The notes: generated by a model from the letters alone, not told the origin. Counted from the stretch's first letter, positions 1-6,861 are shown. The stretch is 12,034 bases of DNA from Candidatus Aminicenantota bacterium (GCA_016926925.1 JAFGNQ010000428.1:1-12034); one strand, 5' to 3'. Numbers and translations: made by a program.

Positions 1-1
1 C

Positions 2-52
2 ACTGATCCGGAGCCGAGAGTTCAAAGAGACATTCTTAACCATCCCCAATGA
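2..52 (+). CDS. Possible 3' tail of an upstream gene, cut by the window edge
   Basis: The frame starting at base 2 is open for 16 codons and stops with TGA at 50-52, giving an ATGA overlap with the ATG of the next gene at 49. Such an overlap is typical of translationally coupled genes. A second frame (from base 3) is also open, runs to TGA at 72-74 and has a codon choice at least as plausible, so I cannot say which frame carries the real C-terminus. The tail is too short to recognise a family. Either way, the next gene shows no Shine-Dalgarno sequence, which fits reading through from an upstream gene. Confidence 0.3.
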   Translation, partial: TDPEPRVQRDILNHPQ

Positions 53-642
53 AATTTTTAAGAAAACTGTATGACTGGGTTCTGCACTGGGCGGATACGC
101 CTAATGGCCCTCTGGCCCTATTCTTGCTTGCCCTTGCGGAAAGTTCCTTCTTTCCTATACCTCCGGATCCCCTGCTCATTGCACTCTGCCTGGGCGCGAC
201 AAAAAGATCTCTCCGCTTTGCTTTCTATACATCCGTGGCTTCAATAATCGGTGGAGCTCTCGGTTATCTGATCGGCCTCAGTGTCTGGGAGGTCGTGGAT
301 TCCTTTTTTTTTCGGTTCATCCCCGGCTTCACTCCTGAAACATTCGAGCTTGTTCTCAAACACTATCAAAATCAGGGATTCATATATGTCTTTTTAGCCG
401 GATTGACGCCTATTCCATACAAAGTGTTCACTATTGCCTCCGGTGTTTTTAAAATGAACTTCCTTCTCTTCCTCCTCGCCTCAACTTTAAGCCGCTCTCT
501 CCGATTTTTTGCCGTTGCTGCCTTGTTCAAGAAATTCGGGCCTGGAATCAAGGACTTCATCGACCGTTACTTCAACCTTCTTGCCGTGGCCTTTTTCATC
601 CTGCTTTTTGGAGGATTCCTGGTCATTAAATATCTGCTGTAG
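49..642 (+). CDS. yqaA: YqaA-type DedA/SNARE-associated (VTT domain) membrane protein
   Basis: A 197-residue polytopic inner-membrane protein of the YqaA branch (COG1238) of the DedA/VTT superfamily. The N-terminal block LYDWVLHWADTPNG (7-20), followed by ESSFFPIPPD (31-40), is the signature I recognise. Further VTT features are the small-residue stretch GGALGYLIG (68-76), the re-entrant-loop-like AGLTPIPYKVF (117-127), and Arg149/Arg152 before the last helices. Hydrophobic segments lie near 20-50, 56-80, 110-135, 136-160 and 176-196. DedA-family proteins are linked to membrane homeostasis and lipid-carrier or phospholipid scrambling; the exact substrate of YqaA is not known to me. The length is normal. 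The start at 49 has no Shine-Dalgarno sequence but overlaps the stop of a possible upstream frame, suggesting coupling. The radical SAM gene follows on the same strand within about 50 bp, probably co-transcribed. Confidence 0.88.
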   Translation: MKFLRKLYDWVLHWADTPNGPLALFLLALAESSFFPIPPDPLLIALCLGATKRSLRFAFYTSVASIIGGALGYLIGLSVWEVVDSFFFRFIPGFTPETFELVLKHYQNQGFIYVFLAGLTPIPYKVFTIASGVFKMNFLLFLLASTLSRSLRFFAVAALFKKFGPGIKDFIDRYFNLLAVAFFILLFGGFLVIKYLL

Positions 643-694
643 ACGAGGATGATCGATCCGGTACTTCTTGTCCGTCAAACCGAACTCACCTATA

Positions 695-1705
695 ATGACC
701 TCTGAGAGTATGAACGTACAAACGAAAAGAGAGAGAGTCCAAAAGGCACTGATCAGGCTGCAGGAGCATGAGGAATGCTGCCGGCTCTGCCCAAGAGAAT
801 GCGGCGTCAACAGGAGAAAGGGCGAACGCGGCTATTGCCGGGCGGGAAACCGGGCCTGTCTTTCCCATGCTTTGCTTCATATGGGAGAAGAGCCCGTCTT
901 GAGCGGCTGCCATGATTGCGGTCATGAAGACCGAAATAACCACTCTGCAGGTTCCGGCACAATCTTTTTCTCCGGCTGTCACCTCAAGTGCCTGTTCTGT
1001 CAAAACTACCAACTGAGCTGGCAGAACAAAGGGAAGCCTGTAAAGGACGAAGAGCTGGCCGCAGCGATGATGGATCTCCAAGGCCGCGGAGCCCTGAACA
1101 TAAATTTCGTCTCCCCGAGCCACTTGATCATTCCTATCCTAAGAGCTCTTCAAATCGCCTATAAAATGGGGCTGAATCTTCCACTGGTTTACAACTCCAA
1201 CGGTTATGAGAAGGAAACGATCATCCGCGAACTGGAGGGGATTGTGGATATTTTTCTGCCGGATTTCAAATACTCCTCTGCCGATCTCTCCCAAAAATAT
1301 TCAGGTGTGAGTGACTATTTTTTTTATGCCGGCCCGGCTATCCGGGAGATGGCCAGGCAGAGGCCTTCTTTGATTGTGGACGGTCGGGAAATTGCACAGG
1401 AAGGCGTCATCATCCGCCATCTTGTTCTTCCCGGACAAGTGGAGGATTCTCTGGCCGTCCTGGATTGGATCGGCAAAAACATCGATGCCCGTATTGGCCT
1501 CAGCCTAATGAGCCAGTTTCAACCCTGTTTCAAAGCACCTCCTGAGCTTCGAAGGCCTGTCTCTGAGGTTGAATACAAGAGAGTACTGGAGAAGGGAGAG
1601 AAAATAGAAGCGGAGATTCTGTTTATTCAATCTCTACCCAGCACACCCGAAGAATCTCTTGTTCCTGATTTCAATAAGAATGAGCCCTTCAATTGGCATG
1701 ATTGA
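695..1705 (+). CDS. PflX-type radical SAM Fe-S protein (pyruvate formate-lyase activase-like)
   Basis: A radical SAM enzyme related to pyruvate formate-lyase activases, closest to the PflX group (COG1313). The SAM-binding cluster motif CxxxCxxC is CHLKCLFC, with cysteines encoded near 977, 989 and 998; it is preceded by GTIFFSGC and followed by QNYQLSW. Upstream lies a family-typical cysteine-rich segment (CCRLCPRECGVNR, then GYCRAG) that may hold an accessory cluster or zinc. NSNGYE and the LPDFKY segment fit the TIM-barrel core. The true substrate of PflX proteins is not established, and no formate-lyase-like partner lies nearby. The start is uncertain: an in-frame TTG at 668 and ATGs at 695 and 710 are possible and none has a good ribosome site. 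I chose 695 as the longest ATG start. About 50 bp separate it from yqaA, so the two probably form one transcript. Confidence 0.85.
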   Translation: MTSESMNVQTKRERVQKALIRLQEHEECCRLCPRECGVNRRKGERGYCRAGNRACLSHALLHMGEEPVLSGCHDCGHEDRNNHSAGSGTIFFSGCHLKCLFCQNYQLSWQNKGKPVKDEELAAAMMDLQGRGALNINFVSPSHLIIPILRALQIAYKMGLNLPLVYNSNGYEKETIIRELEGIVDIFLPDFKYSSADLSQKYSGVSDYFFYAGPAIREMARQRPSLIVDGREIAQEGVIIRHLVLPGQVEDSLAVLDWIGKNIDARIGLSLMSQFQPCFKAPPELRRPVSEVEYKRVLEKGEKIEAEILFIQSLPSTPEESLVPDFNKNEPFNWHD

Positions 1706-1763
1706 ACAAATCATCGAACACATCGAAGATTGGATCGCTCTTAAGCTAAAAGACGCTCCTTAA
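1698..1763 (+). CDS. Possible 21-residue amphipathic small protein overlapping the radical SAM stop
   Basis: An ATG at 1698 overlaps the end of the radical SAM gene (TGA 1703-1705) and opens a 21-codon frame ending in TAA at 1761-1763. The peptide begins MIEQIIEHIEDWIALKL; Ile, Trp and Leu alternate with Glu, Asp, His and Lys so that one face of a helix would be hydrophobic. There is no Shine-Dalgarno sequence, but ribosomes ending the upstream gene could re-initiate here. It fills most of the gap before the convergent DUF3014 gene. It could be a real micro-protein, the start of a decayed gene or chance. I have no family match. Confidence 0.22.
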   Translation: MIEQIIEHIEDWIALKLKDAP

Positions 1764-1765
1764 GG

Positions 1766-1777
1766 CTAGTCGACTAG
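1766..1777. repeat. Perfect 12-bp palindrome between convergent genes
   Basis: CTAGTCGACTAG is a perfect self-complementary sequence between the last + strand stop (1763) and the stop codon of the minus-strand DUF3014 gene (1779-1781). With no loop and no following T-run it is not a convincing terminator. It may be a protein-binding site or chance. Confidence 0.35.
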
Positions 1778-1778
1778 A

Positions 1779-2585
1779 CTATTTTGAAGGAAGCGATGTC
1801 GCGGGGACTCCGAGAGCGAGAGCTATATCACGCAGTTTCGACTGGATTTTTTTAACATTCTCCGGGCCCATACGGAGAAGGTGTTTCTGAGCCTGGCTCA
1901 AACCCTCCAGATGTGGATCCGTCATTGCATAAGAAACGACCTTTTTTTGGAGAAGGATGTCTTTGGACACAGGCACCCCAAACAGCTCACGGATGGCTTT
2001 CTCTAGTGTATCTTGAAATTCCCGGTCAGGATAACCCAGTTCGTGATAAGCATCTTGAATCACCGGTTTCAACTTTCTAAAGAGTCCGACAGCGTTATCC
2101 GTATCCAAAGAGACAAACGCATCCGCAATGGCATTGTAGCGTGAATAGCTCGACGGGTCGATATAATCGCGCCCGGATTTCTGTTCGACCTTAAAAGCAT
2201 CCTGCAATCTGAAAAAATCGAAATGAGCCCTCGGGCTTTGACCGTTGGCGATATTGTCTATGGCTGCCACAAACTTCCGTATCAAATCCGGCGAGGCCAA
2301 CCAATCCTTTAACCGGGAGCTTGATGATATCGACTTCACCGCATCTCTGACAAGTGGATCGCTGTCATCCAGCTTCACGTCATAAGGGACAACAACCTCC
2401 CCTTTTCCCCCCGTTTCCTCCACCTCGGGAGGTTCCGTAGAGACGGCTTCCGTAACCTCCGAAACAGCGGGCTCCTTTTCCGCTCTGTTCCGAATTAAAA
2501 AATAATAGATGGCGACAGCCAGGACAATCACTGCAAGAATTGCCGCCACTGTTATCCAAACTTTTTTGTTTTCGTCCATTTCCAT
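1779..2585 (-). CDS. DUF3014 family membrane-anchored protein
   Basis: A 268-residue protein of unknown function that I recognise as the DUF3014 family. A short charged N-terminus (1-8) precedes a single transmembrane helix (about 9-31), followed by RNR. An acidic, Glu/Pro-rich linker (about 35-65) leads to a conserved mainly helical domain (about 70-265). Family-typical features are DDSDPLVRDAV (73-83), LKDWLASPDLIRKFVAAIDN (92-111) and the segment with SYSRYNAIADAFVSLD. The expected topology is N-inside with the domain in the periplasm. The first possible codon is a GTG at 2591, but it lies only 2 bases from AAGGAGGC. The ATG at 2585 has that ribosome site at 8-base spacing, so I chose it. 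It is divergent from the PurF-like gene and convergent with the radical SAM gene, so it is probably monocistronic. Confidence 0.85.
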   Translation of the reverse strand: MEMDENKKVWITVAAILAVIVLAVAIYYFLIRNRAEKEPAVSEVTEAVSTEPPEVEETGGKGEVVVPYDVKLDDSDPLVRDAVKSISSSSRLKDWLASPDLIRKFVAAIDNIANGQSPRAHFDFFRLQDAFKVEQKSGRDYIDPSSYSRYNAIADAFVSLDTDNAVGLFRKLKPVIQDAYHELGYPDREFQDTLEKAIRELFGVPVSKDILLQKKVVSYAMTDPHLEGLSQAQKHLLRMGPENVKKIQSKLRDIALALGVPATSLPSK

Positions 2586-2593
2586 CTTCACTG

Positions 2594-2600
2594 CCTCCTT
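2594..2600 (-). promoter_or_regulatory. Ribosome binding site deciding the DUF3014 start
   Basis: On the minus strand this reads AAGGAGG, an almost full match to the 16S anti-Shine-Dalgarno. It sits 8 bases before the ATG at 2585 but only 2 bases before the upstream in-frame GTG at 2591, which argues for the ATG. Confidence 0.75.
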
Positions 2601-2621
2601 TAGTTATTCTATATGTTTAGG

Positions 2622-2650
2622 ATCACAAAAGAAAGGATCGACACAGTCAA
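2622..2650 (-). promoter_or_regulatory. Candidate sigma-70-type promoter for the DUF3014 gene
   Basis: On the minus strand TTGACT (2650-2645) and TGTGAT (2627-2622) are separated by 17 bases. The -35 box is one base from consensus; the -10 box matches at four of six positions. Transcription would begin near 2615 and give a leader of about 30 nt containing the ribosome site. Confidence 0.4.
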
Positions 2651-2764
2651 GGAATAACTCCATTGTGCCTTCTCTCACTGATAAACGATGCGGAAGATTA
2701 AAAGGTTTACCGACATTTCTCTTGAATGCCGCCTTCTTTTTTGTCATATTAAAGCGGGTGCTTT

Positions 2765-2792
2765 TTGAGAAGGCCCTCTCATGCTTTAAAAT
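2765..2792 (+). promoter_or_regulatory. Candidate sigma-70-type promoter for the PurF-like gene
   Basis: TTGAGA (2765-2770) and TAAAAT (2787-2792) with a 16-base spacer, followed 10 bases later by the ribosome site. An imperfect palindrome, GAGAAGGCCCTCTC (2767-2780), overlaps the -35 box and spacer and could be an operator. Both assignments are by eye. Confidence 0.38.
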
Positions 2793-2802
2793 TCCTACAT
2801 TC

Positions 2803-2810
2803 GGAGGAGG
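2803..2810 (+). promoter_or_regulatory. Strong ribosome binding site deciding the PurF-like start
   Basis: GGAGGAGG lies directly before the ATG at 2813 (5 bases from the first GGAGG). The frame is open 16 codons further upstream to an ATG-less region start at 2765, but that extension would run across this site and the promoter, so 2813 is the start. Confidence 0.8.
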
Positions 2811-2812
2811 AT

Positions 2813-4216
2813 ATGGGTGGTTTATTCGGTGTCGTTTCCAAGGATGACTGCGTCAGCGATCTCTTTTTCGGAACAGATTATCACTCTCATCTCGGCACGA
2901 GGCGTGGAGGCTTGGCCGTAAAAAATCGAGAGGGCATCATCCGCTTTATTCACAACATCGAAAACGCCCAGTTCAGGTCAAAATTCGAGGATGATATCTC
3001 TAAACTGGAAGGGAACCGCGGGATCGGAATTATAAGCGATTATGAAGACCAACCGGTCCTCATCCGTTCACATCTGGGCAACTACACAATAGTCACGGTT
3101 GGAGTCATTCAAAACACCGAAAAATTGGCCAATGATGTATTCGGTCAACGGACGACACATTTCGCTGAAATGAGCGGCGGAGAGATCAATCCTACAGAGC
3201 TCGTTGCCGCTTTGATCAATCAGGAGATGACCTTCGAAGACGGGATCCAAAATGCGCAGGATACCATTGAAGGATCCTGCTCCCTCCTGCTGCTGACTGA
3301 CAAAGGCATCTATGCAGCCAGGGATAAATACGGGAGGACACCTGTCGTCATCGGGAAAAAGCCGAGCGGATTCGCCGTGACTTCCGAGACATGCGCCTTC
3401 CCTAATCTGGATTATAAGGTGATAAAATACCTCGGCCCGGGTGAAATCGTTTTGCTGACTGAGGATGGAATAGAGCAGAAAAGACCTCCCGGGGAGAAAA
3501 TGCAAATCTGCGCATTCCTTTGGGTTTACTACGGTTTTCCCGCATCTAGTTACGAAAGCATCAATGTTGAAAGCGTTCGAAACAGATGCGGTGCCATTCT
3601 GGCCAGGAAAGAAGATCAAGATATCGATATCGTAGCCGGAATCCCTGATTCAGGAACGGGGCATGGATTGGGTTATGCCAGCGAAGCCGGAATACCGTTC
3701 AAGAGACCTTTCGTGAAATACACACCGACGTGGCCCCGAAGTTTCATGCCTCAAAATCAAGAATTCAGAGACTTGGTTGCCAAGATGAAGCTCATCCCCA
3801 TCAAAGATTTGATTGAAAATAAGAAGCTGCTCTTCTGTGAAGATTCGATCGTACGCGGTACGCAGCTTCAGGATACTATCCGCAGATTGTATGAATCGGG
3901 TGCAAGAGAAGTTCATATGCGTCCAGCCTGTCCCCCTCTCATTTACGGCTGCAAATTCTTGAATTTTTCAAGGTCAAAGTCGGAGATGGACCTGGCAGGC
4001 CGCAAAGCCATTTTTGAGCTCGAACGCGATTGCGGCAAACCGGAAGATTATGCGGACCCCGATTCAAATAAATATCAGAATATGATTGCGCAGATCAGTA
4101 AAAGACTTAAACTGACGTCCCTTCGCTATCAAAGACTTACAGACCTTGTGCACGCGATTGGATTGCCCAAGGAGAAACTGTGCACCTACTGCTGGGACGG
4201 AGCTGAAATCAAATGA
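2813..4216 (+). CDS. PurF-family (amidophosphoribosyltransferase-like) protein without glutaminase active site
   Basis: A 467-residue relative of amidophosphoribosyltransferase: an Ntn-type glutaminase fold (about 1-225) plus a phosphoribosyltransferase domain (about 230-465). The PRPP-binding motif is CEDSIVRGT (342-350), against the usual VDDSIVRGT. GIPDSGTGHGLGYASEAGIPF (277-296) is the usual PDSG region. The terminal nucleophile Cys is replaced: the protein starts MGGLFGVV instead of MCGIxGI. The Arg of the HVRYST block, the oxyanion Asn-Gly and the Asp before SE are also absent at their expected places (about 71-128). In contrast Cys233, Cys380, Cys457 and Cys460 align with the four Fe4S4 ligands of Bacillus PurF. 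The PRPP loop KNRYVGRTFI has become KYTPTWPRSFM (302-312). I recall similar MGG-type paralogs annotated simply as amidophosphoribosyltransferase in Bacteroidetes and other anaerobes. No other purine gene is near. The function may be ammonia-dependent or different; family membership is firm, activity is not. Confidence 0.85.
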   Translation: MGGLFGVVSKDDCVSDLFFGTDYHSHLGTRRGGLAVKNREGIIRFIHNIENAQFRSKFEDDISKLEGNRGIGIISDYEDQPVLIRSHLGNYTIVTVGVIQNTEKLANDVFGQRTTHFAEMSGGEINPTELVAALINQEMTFEDGIQNAQDTIEGSCSLLLLTDKGIYAARDKYGRTPVVIGKKPSGFAVTSETCAFPNLDYKVIKYLGPGEIVLLTEDGIEQKRPPGEKMQICAFLWVYYGFPASSYESINVESVRNRCGAILARKEDQDIDIVAGIPDSGTGHGLGYASEAGIPFKRPFVKYTPTWPRSFMPQNQEFRDLVAKMKLIPIKDLIENKKLLFCEDSIVRGTQLQDTIRRLYESGAREVHMRPACPPLIYGCKFLNFSRSKSEMDLAGRKAIFELERDCGKPEDYADPDSNKYQNMIAQISKRLKLTSLRYQRLTDLVHAIGLPKEKLCTYCWDGAEIK

Positions 4217-4335
4217 CCTGGATCATTCATTAAAACCACTGACACTTTCAATATCAAGAAATGGGAATCTTGTAGTCTGTGATTTTAGCAACCTCGACTC
4301 GTGAATAATCCAGACTAGGCTTGAAACCCGCAGGA

Positions 4336-5166
4336 TCAGGAGTGAGCTTTGTAAGTGACCTCCAGGGATATCTCATCTTCGGTCCCAAAAAGTTGCAGCA
4401 AAACCTCCGCCCCCGATGTCTCCCACCGTGCAAAGTAAGTCAGATGCCCCATCTTGATTGCATTCCCCCATTCCTCGATTTGGTCTCTATAAAGAGGGTC
4501 TTCCCAAGATATTTTGTCTTCTGCAGGTTGACCATATCTCTGGGCCAGGAGCGCTTTGATGTTTTTATAATCCACAATATTCTGATTCCTGTTTGCATGG
4601 CTATCTACAAAGGTGAATTTTGCACCTATAAACCGGTTCTCTTGAAAATAATATCCGATCAGACATTCCCTTTCTAATATTTTCTGTTGATAGCCGAGGA
4701 TATCGTATCCCCGAGACTGTCCTTCATGAACCGGTTTTCCTTTGACACTCCGAAGTTGTTCGCGATTCATTCGCCAAACGGCGTCGTCCAAAAATATTTC
4801 GGATCTGATGGATTTCTTGAGTGACTGGGATTGCCCCTGAATCGTGATGACTTTCGTCACATCAAAAAGCTTGTCCACGTAAGAATCCAGAATATATCCG
4901 GACTTCGTGCACCCGGTTTTTTGGGAAGTGAAATAGACATAATTAAATATTTTCCGGACCTTGCGATCACTGCTTAGGGTCAGGATGGCTCCCTTATCCA
5001 GAGTGGCGATGATTGTGCTCCTCTGATCTGCTTCAAGGTAGACCTGAGCCTGGTCCGCAATAACGATGAGCTTTTTTCCCGCCGAATCCGCGAAGGAATC
5101 ATCAATAAAAAAAATCAGCCCAGAAAGTATCGAGATTGCGATGACTGTTTTTTTGCATAAATTCAT
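4336..5166 (-). CDS. Secreted protein with SH3-like domain, function unknown
   Basis: A 276-residue exported protein. Residues 1-26 form a signal peptide: MNLCKK, a hydrophobic core to about 21, and likely cleavage after SFA. There is no lipobox. Residues about 32-96 resemble a bacterial SH3 domain: the YLEADQRSTIIATLDKGAILTL stretch corresponds to the usual V-R-x-x-P-S-x-x-S-x-V-I-x-x-L-x-x-G-x-x-V pattern, and SGYILDSYV is the closing strand. Residues about 128-273 form a second, mostly beta domain (WRMNREQLRSVKGKP, LLAQRYGQP, ARWETSGAEVLLQLFG) of a type common in secreted proteins but unnamed as far as I know. SH3-like domains often bind cell-wall material. The frame is open upstream to 5277, but the ATG at 5166 has GGAG at 7 bases and opens directly into the signal peptide. 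It is convergent with the PurF-like gene and lies 240 bp downstream of the diguanylate cyclase. Confidence 0.75.
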   Translation of the reverse strand: MNLCKKTVIAISILSGLIFFIDDSFADSAGKKLIVIADQAQVYLEADQRSTIIATLDKGAILTLSSDRKVRKIFNYVYFTSQKTGCTKSGYILDSYVDKLFDVTKVITIQGQSQSLKKSIRSEIFLDDAVWRMNREQLRSVKGKPVHEGQSRGYDILGYQQKILERECLIGYYFQENRFIGAKFTFVDSHANRNQNIVDYKNIKALLAQRYGQPAEDKISWEDPLYRDQIEEWGNAIKMGHLTYFARWETSGAEVLLQLFGTEDEISLEVTYKAHS

Positions 5167-5180
5167 TATTTTTCTCCACC

Positions 5181-5201
5181 GTTTTCTTACAGGAAGAAAA
5201 C
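5181..5201 (-). repeat. Perfect 8-bp hairpin just upstream of the SH3-like gene
   Basis: On the minus strand GTTTTCTT and AAGAAAAC are separated by CCTGT. The right arm ends about 5 bases before the GGAG ribosome site of the gene starting at 5166. TTTACA and TAAGAA, at 16-base spacing, form a weak promoter-like pair overlapping it, so it could be an operator or a leader hairpin. Confidence 0.35.
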
Positions 5202-5406
5202 CGCGTGTAAACAAAATGACAAAACTCGCTTCTCCTTCATCAGTACTAGAAAATCCTGTGCATATTACGTTTATCAATTCCCTTATACGACATCTTCGTT
5301 AAGAATGCTGATGCTATTTTCATATATTCGCTTAAAGTGTAATCCCAAGTTCCGTTATCGTCAATTACCCTTAGGGGTGAATTGGGGGGGTGATGTTTCT
5401 TCGATC

Positions 5407-6798
5407 TCATAGGGTTTTTAGAGTCATTTGGGGTTTATACGAAAGAACGTTGTTACGGCCTTCGTCTTTGGCAAAATACATGGCTAAATCGGCCGCTTTC
5501 ATCAAAGTCTCAGAATCTTTGCCATCTTGGGGATAGAAGGCAGTACCCATACTGGCCGTGATGTGACGGTAAGACCCATCAAGCAAAAATGGCTTGCGCA
5601 CAGCACCCAGGACTTTTTGTGCTACTTTCCTCACATCGGACTCATCCTTAACATCAGTCAATAAATACATAAATTCATCTCCTCCCATACGGGCGAGAGT
5701 ATCCGTTTCCCGGGTAAGCATTTTCAACCGTTCTGCGACATCTCTCAAAAGCTGATCGCCCGCACTGTGCCCCAAAGTATCGTTAATCACTTTGAATCGA
5801 TCCAAATCAATGTAGATGAGTGCAAGCATCTTTTGATTCCGTCGAGCTCGCGCCAGCTCAACGGCGATTCGGTCATAAAAAAGCAATCTGTTCGTCAAGC
5901 CGGTCAACGGGTCATGGGTGGCCGTGTGGATCAATTGCCTCTCAGCAAGTTTGCGTGGTGAGATATCCTGGGAGATGACACAGAACACTTTTCTCCCCCT
6001 GTAGGAAATCAGATTCACACAGATCTCCACATCGACGAGATTCCCATCCTTACGGCGGTACTGCATTTCTCCCTTATAATAGTGGCGCTCCTTCAAAATC
6101 TGAATGATCTTTTGATAGAGATCATCCTGCCAGTTCGACACAAAATCATAAAGACTCAATCCCGGGATTTCCTCGAGCGAGTATCCGAGCATTCTTTTAA
6201 GAGATTCATTCGCCTCCAAAATGACACGAGTCTCCACATCGGCGAGAAAAATGGACTCCGTGCTTTCTTGCATGATGGCTCTGTATTTAGCCTCGCTCTC
6301 GATCAGGGCATCTTCCCTAAGTTTCCGCTCTGTTATATTGCGCATCACGACTACATAGCCAAAATAATCTTTGGATTGGGTTCGGAGCGGACAGATGGTC
6401 GTATTGAACCAGACATCCCGTCCGTTGATCACGACAAGGAAATCAAAGCTCTGTGCACTCCCATAATCATCTATTTTAAAGATAGCGTTCTGGAAGGATT
6501 CTGCCACATCCTGGGGCAAAACATCCCGAAAATGTTTTCCCATAAAATTTTTCGGGAGCGCAAACAAATCCTTTTTTTCAGCCGACTGAAAATACTTATG
6601 GAATGTTCCATCCATTCCCAGAACGAAAACAAGATCGTCCATCGAAAAAAGAATGGAAGTATGTTTTTTTTCGCTCTTCCTTAAGGCTTCTTCAATAAGT
6701 TTGCATTCTACAAGAGCCGTTTCCAGCTCTTCGATTCTTTTTTTCAGCTTGTGTATATCCGGAGAAAAATAATTCTCTTCTGTATCCAGATCTTTCAT
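5407..6798 (-). CDS. PAS-PAS-GGDEF diguanylate cyclase
   Basis: A 463-residue signalling protein that should make cyclic di-GMP from two GTP. A short coiled coil (about 14-45) is followed by PAS domain 1 (about 46-157, ending FGYVVVMRNITERK), PAS domain 2 (about 165-285, ending ISQDISPRKLAERQL) and a GGDEF domain (about 290-455). The active-site signature ARMGGDEF (369-376) is intact. RETD (363-366), five residues before GGDEF, is an intact product-inhibition I-site. DLDRFKVINDTLGHSAGD (331-348) is the usual metal/GTP-binding region. No EAL domain and no transmembrane helix are present, so it is probably a cytoplasmic sensor; what the PAS domains bind is not evident. The frame is open upstream to a TTG at 6849, but that codon overlaps the -12 element of a sigma-54 promoter, so the ATG at 6798 is chosen; AGGG 5 bases before it is a weak ribosome site. 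Confidence 0.92.
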   Translation of the reverse strand: MKDLDTEENYFSPDIHKLKKRIEELETALVECKLIEEALRKSEKKHTSILFSMDDLVFVLGMDGTFHKYFQSAEKKDLFALPKNFMGKHFRDVLPQDVAESFQNAIFKIDDYGSAQSFDFLVVINGRDVWFNTTICPLRTQSKDYFGYVVVMRNITERKLREDALIESEAKYRAIMQESTESIFLADVETRVILEANESLKRMLGYSLEEIPGLSLYDFVSNWQDDLYQKIIQILKERHYYKGEMQYRRKDGNLVDVEICVNLISYRGRKVFCVISQDISPRKLAERQLIHTATHDPLTGLTNRLLFYDRIAVELARARRNQKMLALIYIDLDRFKVINDTLGHSAGDQLLRDVAERLKMLTRETDTLARMGGDEFMYLLTDVKDESDVRKVAQKVLGAVRKPFLLDGSYRHITASMGTAFYPQDGKDSETLMKAADLAMYFAKDEGRNNVLSYKPQMTLKTL

Positions 6799-6843
6799 GT
6801 TAGCCCTGCTTCCCTGGCATAAATTGCAATCTGTAAAATATTT

Positions 6844-6861
6844 AAGCAATTTTTATGCCAA
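6844..6861 (-). promoter_or_regulatory. Sigma-54 (-24/-12) promoter of the diguanylate cyclase gene
   Basis: The minus strand reads TTGGCATAAAAATTGCTT. Against the sigma-54 consensus YTGGCACGRNNNTTGCW it has the complete YTGGCA and TTGCW blocks, with exactly 10 bases between the GG and GC pairs. Only the two bases after TGGCA differ. Transcription would start near 6834, giving a leader of about 36 nt to the ATG at 6798. A sigma-54 promoter implies a AAA+ enhancer-binding activator, which is not encoded in this window. Confidence 0.6.

Noticed and set aside
300..315. A long T-run in yqaA as a possible frameshift or phase-variation site (also near 1318 and 6664)
   Set aside because: These runs of 8-9 T encode ordinary Phe/Lys-type codons in intact, full-length genes, and nothing suggests that slippage is used.
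2765..2812. A 16-codon upstream extension of the PurF-like gene
   Set aside because: It would run over the candidate promoter and the GGAGGAGG ribosome site. It adds no Cys that could replace the missing nucleophile.
6082..6684. A 200-codon open frame on the + strand
   Set aside because: Antisense to the PAS domains of the diguanylate cyclase, with no start signal or known domain.
6799..6849. A 17-codon upstream extension of the diguanylate cyclase to a TTG
   Set aside because: The TTG falls inside the -12 element of the sigma-54 promoter and upstream of the predicted transcript start.
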